Shown: positions 32,421 through 42,977 of the stretch, one piece after another
Layout of the letters: each line of letters begins with the position of its first letter
Position numbering within the stretch: the stretch's first letter is position 1
From: Torymus aiolomorphi
Lineage: Eukaryota > Arthropoda > Insecta > Hymenoptera > Torymidae
NCBI GenBank assembly: GCA_036365515.1
Contig: CM070873.1
Span: forward strand, 178,760,104 to 178,824,103
DNA length: 64,000 nucleotides
Direction of reading: 5' to 3'
The notes under the pieces: generated by a model
What the model saw: only the letters and a program-made list of their open reading frames with translations
Databases searched by the model: none
Told to the model about the DNA's origin: nothing
Program-made: the position numbers and the translations under genes

Positions 32421-33780
32421 CTAAGAGAATATTTTTGCTTTTTAAAGTTAAAAAAGAAATTAGCTAGCATAATTTCGTATTCGAAAAGAGTGTAATAATA
32501 AGTTCATTATGAGTACTTTTCTATATATAATATGAGCTCTTTGCTAAAACTTGGAATGAACTCTTTATGAACTCTTAGAGAATAGAGGGAGTCTCTTGAG
32601 CTCTTTGCAAAGAGTTTATAAATTAGAAAATCACGTAATGATCAAAAAGAATTTTTGTTGAACTCTTTAAGGTTACTTAAGGAACGCTTTTTCCATAAAA
32701 GTACTCCTAAAGAATTCTTGTGAAACGCTATTCTCGATACACAAGCTTCGGCTATTCCTCCGCTACGCTGCGCGCCGGTGCTGTTTTTTGCGGATAAACT
32801 GGAGTGCCAAGAGTATATAAGCCGTGTAATTCCGTCGTTGAAATGACTCTTGACGCAGAGTCCGAATTTACAAGGCTTGCCTTGTTTTTGTTATCTCTTT
32901 TACAAATAGGGACTAAAAACTTGATGACATGTCTGCGCAAAATAAATAAATTTTTTAATTTAAATTTCAGCTGCAAAACAAGATCGATTTTTGCAGTCTA
33001 AAAAATTGGAATGAACTGTTTAGGAACTCTAAGTGAATTTATTGCTTACATTAAAGTTAAATAAGAATTCACTAGAATAATTTCGTATGCGAAAAGAGTG
33101 TAATAATAGTTCATTACGAATTCCCAATGAATACTTTGATAACCAATTGTTCTTATTTTGCTAATTCAAGCAAACTCTTTCGAAGACTCCATGAATTCTT
33201 TAAGAATTGTCTGCTGTCTCGGATCATTACCATAATATGGGTTCAAGAAAAATTATTAATGAATTCTTTCATGAATCGAAAAAAGAACGTATGGCCTTCT
33301 TTAAAGGAATTCTCATGACAAGATATTAAATATTCTTAAAGCAGTATTATTGAATACTTTAAGTTACTTTGCAATAAATTGAAATATGTAGAATGAAGTC
33401 TCCCTGAACTCTAAAAGAATACTCTGCTGAAAACTCAATTTTTCAGCTTTTTATATGACTTAAAAAAGAGCACAATAATAATTGTTTTGTATTCGAAAAT
33501 AGTGGAATTGTAGTTCATTATGAATTTTTTTTTTTTTAAATGAACTCTTTTACATGTTCAGTATTATTACTACAATATGACTTGAACAAAAATTATTAAT
33601 GAATTCTTTATGAGTACTAAATCGAAAAAAGAACCTATGACGAACTTTAAATGAATTCTCGCGACCGGACATAGCACCAATTCTTAAAGAATTAAATATG
33701 ATTACTTTGGGGATAAATACTTATTATTTCGCGAATTCATGCGAGCTCTTTCGAAGTCTTATAGAACTCTTTAAGAATTG
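32421..33780. other. degenerate AT-rich repeats
   Basis: GAAAAGAGTGTAATAATA.GTTCATTA recurs near 32484 and 33098, with a weaker copy near 33495, between many GAACTCTTT/GAATTCTTT motifs. This indicates an old, diverged repeat of several hundred bases. The short open frames here have no recognisable protein features. Confidence 0.5.
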
Positions 33781-34660
33781 TCGTTGCTCACTGATATACA
33801 TAGATGATAACACCATTCAGATAAGTAGCCAAACTTCATAGAAAAATGACTAATTAAACTAGTGTCATGTTCTTCAGTACAGTTACTTTGTGGAAACTTT
33901 TTCACGGTGGATCAGGGGCCTGATCCTAAACCGACTGATAAACTGAAACAACAAAGGTAGAAGATAGAAAATCAGTGCGTAAGACAGAGACAAGAGATAC
34001 GTTTTATCGGTTAAGAATCACCCCCCAGAAATGTAAATTAGTTCCAAGGGCATCGGAATAAAATAGCTTGGATGAAATGTACACACACACATGTACGTAT
34101 AAACCTTATGTATGTAACAAACACATATGTCTAACCCATATATAATATTGTTTTTTATTTTTTACCAGTGACTACTAGAGAAAAGAGACATGTATCATCT
34201 ACCTATTTATATTATATACATAAATGAAAACATTATTCAGATAAGTATAAAAATTTCATAGTTGCATAGAAAAATAAGTAACTAAACTAGCGTCAACTTC
34301 TTCAGTATATTTACTTTGTGGAAACTATTTTACGGTAGATTAGAAATGTAAATTAGTTACAAGGGCATCGGGATAAAATAGCTTTAAAGGAATGTACGCA
34401 CACACATGTATATATAAACCTTATGTACGTAACAAGTACATATGTTTAAACCCATATAATATTGTTTTATCTTTTTACCAGGGATTACAAGAGAAAAGAG
34501 ATATGTGTCATGTACCTATTTATATTATATACATACATGATAACATCATTCAGATAAGTACCAAACTTTCATTGAAAAATAAATAATTAAACTAGTGTCA
34601 CGTTCTTAAGTACAGTAACTTTGTGGAAATTTATTGTTTTAACAGTGGATTAAAAATATA
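33781..34660 (+). repeat. three diverged copies of a ~320-400-bp repeat
   Basis: TACTTTGTGGAAACT, AAACTAGTGTCA and CATTCAGATAAGTA blocks recur in the same order near 33805-33900, 34220-34330 and 34545-34630. No coding function is seen. Confidence 0.65.
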
Positions 34661-36550
34661 GATTATTGATAAGCGTATTGGAATGAAATAGTTTAGAATG
34701 TATAAGGAGACTTTATGATATATGTATATCTATAAGATATCTACGTGATATTACATTTTTCAAGAAATTTTTATCATTGTACAGATCACTCGTATGGAGA
34801 TCAGAAAAAATGTTGTTAACACATAACTACGACAATTAGCAAGGATAATTGTTATTACATACTCTCAAAATTGTACTCAACCACTGTATGTTGTATAAAA
34901 TTTTAATTGATAACCATCATAGAGAAAATATTTTTGTTCCCAAAAGTTAAAAACTGTTAGTATAAACAGTAATAAACTATTAAAAACATGTTTGTAACAT
35001 TTTTTAACAGCTTTTAACAGTAACTAATAGCTATTACATTATTTAATAACTACTAAATATTAATTACTTATTATTAATAATTAATTATTAGTAATTAGTA
35101 ATTAAATAAAAACTAAAAATTAAAGTATTAACTAATACAATTCATTATTAACTGACTTATATGAATATATAAATAATATGTCTATTAAAAAATTATTAAT
35201 TATTAATTATTATTATTATTATTATTAATTAATTAATCATAACATTTTTCTTAAATATCAAATTCAAAATTATTTTAAACTACTAGAAACTGTTTTTAAA
35301 CTTTTATAAACTATTATAATTAAAAAAAAAAGTCTAATATACTACATTTTGTAACATTTTTAAACAGTTTTAAACTGTTCCAAAAAGTTTTAAATAATTT
35401 TTAACAATTATTAACTGTTATTAACATTAATAATTTACGACAGGGCATGTTCGATGTCAATAATTTGTAAAAAGTACCTTTGTCAATGTCGATATCAAGG
35501 AATGTAAATGTGCAGAAAACTTGTGCTATGGTAATTACGTTTCAAAGATCTCATTACTAATGGACTACAACGTTCATTATTAATAAAATCATTCCTGTAA
35601 AAATAAAACATTATATTTTTAGAGAAACTGTTTATTTTCGAATATTGAACCATGTCACAAAAACAAATTTACTTTGAAGAACAATATTATTCACGGTGAT
35701 TCGTTCGAGTAAATAACCATGTCCCCCCAGGCGGAGATAAATTATGCACACAATTGTTAATAACTAAATATAATTTATATTTGTCGTTATTTGCTATTAT
35801 TTGCAATTTATAAATGCATGATTTGGGACGCTAAGAACACCTAATAATAGTTTTTAAGAATTATTTGATGTTAGTAATAGTTCTTTACAGTTATTGAAGT
35901 TATTAGCATTTATTTGTCTTTTTTTATTCTTCAAATGAAAGTCATGACAAAAAATGCTAATAACAGTTATTTGCATTTTTATTGAAAAAAAAAAATTACA
36001 GCAGATATAAATGATTATTATTTATAATTAAATATTAATATTGTTGTATAATTTATAACTTTATTACTATTATAACGATAATTTTACGATAATAATTGAT
36101 AATTAACTACCGACAAATACTATTAACGTAAAATTGTTACTTAAAATCAATAAAGTTATAAAATGTATTAGATTTCTAAGTTACAAAGCAGTAGAAAATG
36201 GTACAAAATTTTACACAGTGACGGTTGTGACTCAAAGATTATCAGTCTAACAGCCAGAGTTAAGTGTATTTAAGTATCTATTGCAATATTGTGATTCAGA
36301 ATTTCAAATTGATAAATATATTAGTTACAGAGATATACTTCTCTCAGTGCATTTAGCGAACATTTCCTTACCTGCTAAATTTATTTAAAACGCATTCGGA
36401 GTACTATTTGTTTTAACCCAATAAGTTCGAAATTATTAATGCGCCATTACTGCAGTTGCCATTAGATTTCTAATAGAAAACAATTATATTCCAATAAAAA
36501 AAAAAAATAATCTGCATGTAGCAGCTTGTTTAAAATCTCGAAGATTAAAT
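34661..36550. other. AT-rich, low-complexity region
   Basis: Dominated by TTAATAATTAATTATTA-type runs and short AACAGTTTTAAAC / TTAACAGTTATTAAC motifs. No gene, RNA gene or element end is recognised. Confidence 0.5.
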
Positions 36551-37064
36551 CTTGGCAGATAACTAGAAAACACTCGAACTAGCAGCGTTCGCGCTCTCGT
36601 CTACGCGTATAGCACGGCGTTTAGATCATGCTGCGTGGTGCGTTAAATATGCGTTTGATGCACTTTCCTTGCAATTCGGATTAGGCTAACGATCATTGAA
36701 GTACTCTCCGATATGTGCAATTTTCACTTGCAAGTTCATTGTATACCTGCTGCGTAGCTTCACATGCAATTGTCTCCCCCCCAGAAAATGAACTGAATTA
36801 TGAAATAGGCCGTGTAGTGACTCATATCATGTTCGTGATTGACCTAGCATTAATAAAGTAGAATTTCAGCAGAAGTAAAAAGATTTATTTACCATGGTCA
36901 ATCGTGCACGAGTAATTCCTCCCACATCACCTAGTGCATGAAGCTCAAAACGTTTTCCAAAAGAAAATAACAAAAACGAAAGCACGATAGGCGGCTTGAA
37001 TTGCAACGAAGTACTTTATTATTTAGATTTTGAGTTACATAACTACTCGGTCTTGTATTTCCCA
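36551..37064. other. non-repeat segment before satellite C
   Basis: Mixed composition, more GC-rich at 36580-36700. No coding frame of convincing length or similarity. Confidence 0.45.
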
Positions 37065-37313
37065 ACAAACCAAAGCCGCCAGCCGTGCTTGCGTCCTTGC
37101 TATTTTCATTATAACAGAGCTGTAGCTACATGCATAGTAGGCGATCAAGAAATCACGCGTGCACAAGTGCATTTTCTATTGAAACCTTAAAAATAAAGGC
37201 TGTCTTTCGCAGACGACTAAACAAACACTAGTCGAATGTGTACCTCGAATCAATTCAAGCCAACCGCTGAACTTACGTCCTTACTATTCTTATTATAACA
37301 GGGTTTTAGCTAA
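37065..37313 (+). repeat. satellite C, left flank (about 1.4 monomers)
   Basis: CATTTTCTATTGAAACCTTA, AAAATAAAGGCTGTCTTTCG and TTATAACAGGGTTTTAGCTA match the ~180-bp monomer that fills 51195-59260. The array is split here by the MITE/gypsy nest. Confidence 0.85.
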
Positions 37314-37427
37314 CCCTAATGAAAAATCTCAGGTGAGATCTCAGGTCATTTCTCAGGTGATATCTCAGGTGATATCTTAGGTGAGATCTTATGTTAAAAT
37401 CTCACCTGAAATTCTGCTTCAAATGTT

Positions 37428-37431
37428 GCGG
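37428..37431. repeat. 4-bp target-site duplication GCGG (left)
   Basis: Matches 50802-50805. Alignment with the other MITE arm, which has a single GCGG at this place, independently supports it as a duplication. Confidence 0.75.
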
Positions 37432-37566
37432 TGTGACGTGGTTACCTGACCGATGCTCGCGTGCAATGGGCGGAATTTTCCGCCCAGGAGTTTTCTCTCT
37501 CTCCAGATCGAGAGATCGTACAGTCAGACTACCAACGCACAAAGAGACGGGGCGTTCGCCTCTACC
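37432..37566 (+). repeat. left 135-bp inverted repeat of the gypsy-type unit
   Basis: Includes GGGCGGAATTTTCCGCCC and GAGACGGGGCGTTCGCC. Pairs with 50667-50801. In a conventional reading this is the inverted outer end of the 3' LTR. Confidence 0.9.
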
Positions 37567-37576
37567 ACGCAATCAA

Positions 37577-39282
37577 TCACGATCGTAGAAGTAGAATTAG
37601 GCGGAGGACAAGAACTTAGAATCCCCGAGCAAGTAATAAATTATTACGCGCCGGTACCAAACGAAGCGCAAGAAAACGAGTTAATAGAACAAGTCATGTT
37701 AGATCAAACGTCAGTTTTATTAGAAAATTCGTGACAGGCACACCGACACACATCGAATTTGATCACACACGGTAACACAAACGCGCAGAGAAATAGCGAC
37801 ACATGGGAACCGCGTAACTATATCGGGCAAACGCAACAGCACTGGCAACGCTAGCGCGACTTATCAAAAATAATTTCGGCATGGAAATTAACATTTACGG
37901 GAGAGAAAAGCGAGAACATAGAGGAATTTTTGCTACGTGTAAAAGAACACAGGAAGATCGCAACGCTGTCAGACGCAGAACTGTTACGCGCAATGCCAAT
38001 TTTGTTGCCACTACCCGCGCTTAACTATTATAGAAATAATGAGCATAAATGGAAAACGTGGTCACAAATAGAACAAGCATTACGCGACCGATACAGAGAC
38101 GAGTTTTACGCAGAAAGATTAGAAGAAAAAGTAAAAGAGCGAAAGCAGCGCGAAGATGAACCGGTATTTGAATACATCGCGGAAATGCAAGCGCTATATG
38201 AAAAGATGCCCGCGCCGCCGGAGAAAGATAGACAGATAAGACAAATTTACATTAATATGAGACCAGAATACTTGCCATTGATAGATCTCACTTACACAGT
38301 GACATGGAAAAATTTACAGAACGCGATGGAATTAGGCCGCGCATTCGATGCAGGAAAGCAAAACGCAACGAGTGCAACAGCAAATAAACTAAATACAGCC
38401 GCGATAGAAGTACCAACAATGGACGAACTTACGAAAATAAGGACGCGAGAATTAAGTAAATTAAAAGAATCAATAAAAAGCACAATTACCAGTCAAATCA
38501 CGGCGCAACTCGCAAATTTAACGGAAAATAAAACAAGCGCGAATTCAGAAACACAAAACGCGCAAAATAATACACACAATAACGGCGGAAATAACGCGTA
38601 CCGCCACCGTGGATACAATAGAGGAGGAAGTTATTCCCGAGGCCACGGACGAGGCCGAGGCGCGATTAATCATAATTATTACAACGATAGGCCCCCACAA
38701 AACGAACAAAATTGTATAGCAAATAACAATTTCAATAACGGCATTCCGCAACAAAACAGGCAAAATTGCACACCAATAAATAATTGGAATAATGCCAACT
38801 TCACACAAAACGGACAAACAGCTTTCGTGCCAAATAGTCATCCGCTAGAACACAACGCGCCACCAAATTTCAACCAAAGCAACGCCTGGCCACCGATTAG
38901 CAATTTCGGCAACGGTAGTTTTCCACAAAATAATATGAACAACGCAACGCCGAACTATGGACTCCCCGGGTATAACAGGCAAAATTTCGGGCCGAATATG
39001 AGTAGCGCACCGACGTACATTCAGCAAATAAACGGGCAACCGGGAAACAATTATAATAATAACGGAACAGACCGCGGACGCAGAAAATACCGGGGAAACA
39101 ATCAAAACTATGGTAACGTTAATACAAATACTCAAATCACACATCAAATAATGAACGAAACACAAGTCGCACAGCCACAAAGCGCGACAGGACCCGCGAA
39201 CAATAACATGGGAAACGGCAACAGACGGTGTAAACGGGACTGTCACACCGTCTCAAATCCAAAAGGTCTCGACAAAGATTAG
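37577..39282 (+). pseudogene. gag: gypsy Gag, frameshifted
   Basis: An N-terminal part (to a TGA at 37732-37734) is followed, after a frame change, by a long open frame from 37930. That frame holds the capsid-type helical region (WKTWSQIEQALRDRYRDEFY, VKERKQREDEPVFEYIAEM, MRPEYLPLIDL). The C-terminal third is very rich in Asn, Gln and Gly with RG motifs (RGHGRGRG) and lacks a CCHC zinc knuckle. A late RRCKRDCH is the only Cys/His cluster. In a live element Gag would form the particle that houses reverse transcription. The protease follows in a +1 frame. Confidence 0.8.
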
Positions 39283-39289
39283 CGAGGTT

Positions 39290-39703
39290 AAGCCAAAAAG
39301 CGTTGATCCGGGCGCCGCGCGTACAATATTAGGAGCGAAAGGATGCGAAATAGCTCAGGAAATAGGCGCGAAAATACAACCCGCCGCGGCCAAATACGCC
39401 GTACTAGCGAACAGCGTAGAAGTACCGGTCAAGGGTGAATTAAGCGCCCCGTTGGAAATATCAGGTATACGTAAACCGGTACGAATACTCGTGATACCCG
39501 ACGTACCCACTGACTGTATCCTAGGCCTAGACCTAATACGAAATTTCGGCATGATAATAAATGCAAATTGCGACTCTTATACACTCGTAGACCTAAAAGA
39601 CAGAAAAGAAATTGCATTTGATTTATGGTCAATAGGCACAAACGGCAATAAAGTAGATATCGCCAGCTGTGGCCTAAACAAGATCTCAGGCAGTCAACAC
39701 TAG
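39290..39703 (+). pseudogene. gypsy retropepsin-like protease with altered active site
   Basis: The active-site motif reads VDPGAARTIL where family members have D-(T/S)-G-A. The Thr/Ser is replaced by Pro, which should abolish activity. The later LVIPDVPTDCILGLDLIRNF matches the flap and the ILG strand. The frame is +1 relative to Gag and changes again before the RT, so the polyprotein is broken on both sides. Confidence 0.75.
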
Positions 39704-39789
39704 ACAATTGACAAACTAATCGACGAACTACTCCCAAAAACGGTCCCAACGTGCAAAATTTTACCCACGACGGATTTACGTAATAGAGC

Positions 39790-40430
39790 ACGAGATAAAA
39801 TTAATAAATAGCACGAAACCCGTAAAACAGAAGTATTATCCGGTATCAGAAAAATTAGAAAAAGTAATGCACGATGAGTTAGAAAAACTACGCGAAGCAG
39901 GAATAGTCGATAAATCGACAAGTTTGTGGAATAGCCCAGTAGTAATGATTAAAAAGCCCAATAACTCATATAGAATGTGTATTGATTTAAAAGCAGTTAA
40001 CGCGGTATCGGAAAAAGACGCTAACCCAACACCATACATGGACGTTATTCTAAATAAACTAAAGCGCGCAAGATTCATAACAACAATTGACTTAAAAAGC
40101 GCGTACCATCAAATAAGTTTAAAATCAGAATCGCGCCCAATAACTGCATTTACAATACCGGGTAAAGGTCATTGGCAATTCACGCGACTACCAATGGGTT
40201 TAAGCGGAGCAGGCGCGATATTTCAGAGACTTTTCGAAGAGATAATAGGAGACTTAGAACCGTACGCATATAACTACTTGGACGATATCGTTCTAGCAAC
40301 TGAATCTTTCGAGGAGCACATGCAAATGCTCAGGAAATTAATCCTTAAAATCAAAGATTCAGGGCTAACGATAAATAGAGAGAAAAGTAAGTTTTGTTGC
40401 AACGAGGTTAAGGTTTTGGGTTTAAAATAA
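39790..40430 (+). pseudogene. gypsy reverse transcriptase, truncated by frameshift
   Basis: Visible are the palm and fingers of a Ty3/gypsy RT: GIVDKSTSLWNSPVVMIKK, YRMCIDLKAVN, FITTIDLKSAYHQI, FTRLPMGLSGAGAIFQR and the catalytic YLDDIV. The frame ends at 40428-40430, with the thumb and connection readable only in pieces to ~40713, where some sequence is also missing. Confidence 0.88.
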
Positions 40431-41502
40431 ATGAGTACGGGTTAATGATAGATCCTGACAAGACGGCAGCGATCACGAACTACCCAAAGCCAAGAACCTT
40501 GTGACAGCTCCGCAGATTCTTAGGAATGGCTTCATGGTATACACGATTTATTAAAAATTACGCAACAATCGCGGACCGCGTTTGAAATAATTAGAAAAGC
40601 GATCAGCGAAGCACCTTTATTACATAGGCCCGACCCCAACGCGGAATTTTGCATCCAAACGGATGCATGCGATACTGGTCTCGGGGCAGTCATAACACAA
40701 GTTATAGACGGACTTGAGCGGAATCGCATTCGCGAGCAGAGCACTCCGTAAAAACGAGCTCGTATATAGTACAACAGAAAAGGAATGTCTCGCTATAAAA
40801 TGGGCAATCGAGAAATTTAGGCCATATATAGAAGGGAGCGCATTTAAAGTAATAACTGATCACAGCGCGTTACAGTGGTTATTTAACAAGAAAAACCCCG
40901 TAGGTAGATTAGGCAGATGGTCTCATGAATTAATGGCGCACGATTTTAAAGTAATTCATAGAAAAGGCGCGAATAATGTAGTCCCAGATGCATTATCGAG
41001 AATGTACGAGGACGGAGTGGAAGCACCAATAATAAGCGCAATAGATATAACACAAACGACAACAGATCCGTGGTACAAAAAACGCGTATATCAAATAATG
41101 AAGCACCCATGCAGATACAGAGACTGGAAACTAGCAGAGGGAAAAATATACAAATTACGCACGGACGGAGAATTAAACCCAATTATGGAAGATTTAGATG
41201 AATGGAAACTAGTAGTACCGCGCGAAAAACGCGAAACAATTTTGAGAGAAATACATGACGAACCAACAGCAGGACATCCCGGCATAGATAAATCATACAA
41301 ACGCGCCGCACAAACTTATTATTGGCCCGGCGTATATAAAGACATCGCGAACTACGTGCGAGCATGCGAAATGTGCCAAAAATGCAAAATTGATCAGCGG
41401 GAAAAAATAGGATTAATGTGGACGCGAGAAATAGACATGCCATGGAAAGTCGTCTCAACCGATTTAATGGGACCATTCCCCACAAGCAAATCGGGATATA
41501 AA
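40431..41502 (+). pseudogene. gypsy RNase H and N-terminal integrase, interrupted by copia
   Basis: A damaged stretch with DACDTGLGAVI precedes an open frame from 40714. It covers the RNase H remainder (ASRALRKNELVYSTTEKE, FKVITDHSALQWL), then the integrase zinc finger (HDEPTAGH then CEMCQKC, an HHCC type), and the first catalytic Asp in STDLMGPFP. The frame is cut at 41502 by the copia element and resumes at 45848. Confidence 0.88.
41498..41502. repeat. 5-bp target-site duplication ATAAA (left of copia)
   Basis: Exact match to 45843-45847. Confidence 0.88.
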
Positions 41503-41782
41503 TGTTGATTAAAGGACACCCAAATTGGATAGAATAAAAGAGTTTATTTAATGAACTTAAGCTAAGATACAGTATGACTACACTCGGCGCGGGCCATTCT
41601 CGGTCTGACGACAAGTTTGCAGGAGCGTCGCGCTCGCCCGTCGGCTCTCACACGTTATGGGGTGGGGCACATGTGTACATACGTGTGTCGCGCGCTGTCT
41701 GTAGCTCATGGGAAGTTGAACTCTCAGGTTCCTTTCGCATGGAACCTGAGCACTGTACAATATAATATGTATATTTTCAACA
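41503..41782 (-). repeat. copia 3' LTR
   Basis: 280 bp. Lacks short segments present in the other LTR (ACGTTCCCGT and a few bases near the ACACATGTG motif). Confidence 0.93.
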
Positions 41783-41819
41783 CGCCTCCTTACATTTATA
41801 TTGTATATTCTCGTCGTTT

Positions 41820-42977
41820 TTATTTTACATTCAGTAATCCTCTAAATTTAACAAACTTATCTTTACATAATGCTTCCGTGAATACATCGGCTATATTATT
41901 ATCTGAATCGATTTTTACAATTTCAATATCTTTATTTTTAACGCTCTGGTGTACATAATGGTAATGAATCTCAATGTGTTTTGAATTTTTCGTGAAGTTT
42001 CCAAAGTTCGCTATATTTATCGCACCTGAATTATCTTCATAAATCTTTATTGGTTTTTCAATATCTAAGTCAAACGTTTTTAATAATTCTTTTAGATATT
42101 TCAATTCGCTTACTATTTCAGATAACGCAACGTACTCTGCATATATCGAAGCCTTTGTTATACATTTTTGTTTTCGCGATATCCAATCAATTAGATTCCC
42201 AAAAACTCGAATTACATAACCTGATGTGGACTTCCTATCAACATTGACTCCAGCCCAATCTGCGTCTACATAGCCATCAATTATTTCACAATTTTTATTT
42301 CTCTTATATTGTAAACTTAATTTTTTCGTTAAATACAAATACTTCAAAATTCGTAATGTATATTTCCAATGTGTCTCGGTGTAACAATTTTGGAATCTAT
42401 TTAAATAATTTACGCTATGACTAATGTCTGGTCGAGTGCCAGAACTAACATATAATAATGCGCCAATTAAATTCCTATATTTTATATTTGGTTCGAAATC
42501 TTTGGAATTTTCAATTTTTAAATTTGTCTCCATCGGAGTGCTATATAACTTACTATCTTTTATGCGAAATTTAGTTGCTAGTGACTCAATATATTTTTCT
42601 TGACTTAATTCCATTTTACCATTTATATAATCATGCTTTACGTTTATGCCTAGATACTCATCTGTTTGTTGAAAACCTCTCACAACTAGCCTAGCTTTGT
42701 ACCTATTATCTGATTTTCTTGTGTAAACCCATTTTACATCTATAACTTTTTTATTTTGTACTCTATCGACTAATTTCCAAGTTTTATTTTTATTTATGCA
42801 TTCGATTTCTTTATTCATGGCTTCTTGCCAATTTTTACTCTCTTTACTATTCATCGTCTCCTCAAATGTACAAGGCGTATCTCCTCTACAGTATCTTGCA
42901 TAAATATTAAAGCTTCCCTTTTCTGGGTATCTTACAGGACTTTTCCTATCACGCGTAGATTTTCGCGGAACTTGCAA
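41820..42977 (-). pseudogene. copia Pol: RT with core deleted, and RNase H
   Basis: It starts in the RT N-terminal region (NWQEAMNKEIECINKNKTW, DVKWVYTRKSDNRYKARLVV), then passes at residue ~109 (about 42650) directly to a C-terminal RT segment (GINVKHDYINGKMELSQ). The palm with the YVDD catalytic motif and its surroundings, some 170 residues in the family, is absent in frame. RNase H follows (YVDADWAGVNVDRKSTSGY, AEYVALSE, YEDNSGAINIA). The frame differs from the upstream Gag-Pro-Int ORF. Such a copy could move only with RT supplied in trans. Confidence 0.85.

Noticed and set aside
32752..33001. Short frames around 32750-33000
   Set aside because: Overlapping on both strands, low-quality composition, no recognisable motif; treated as part of degenerate repeats.
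37453..37734. 93-codon frame that runs from the left inverted repeat into gag
   Set aside because: Only the part after ~37577 looks like Gag; the first part is the inverted repeat read by chance in frame.
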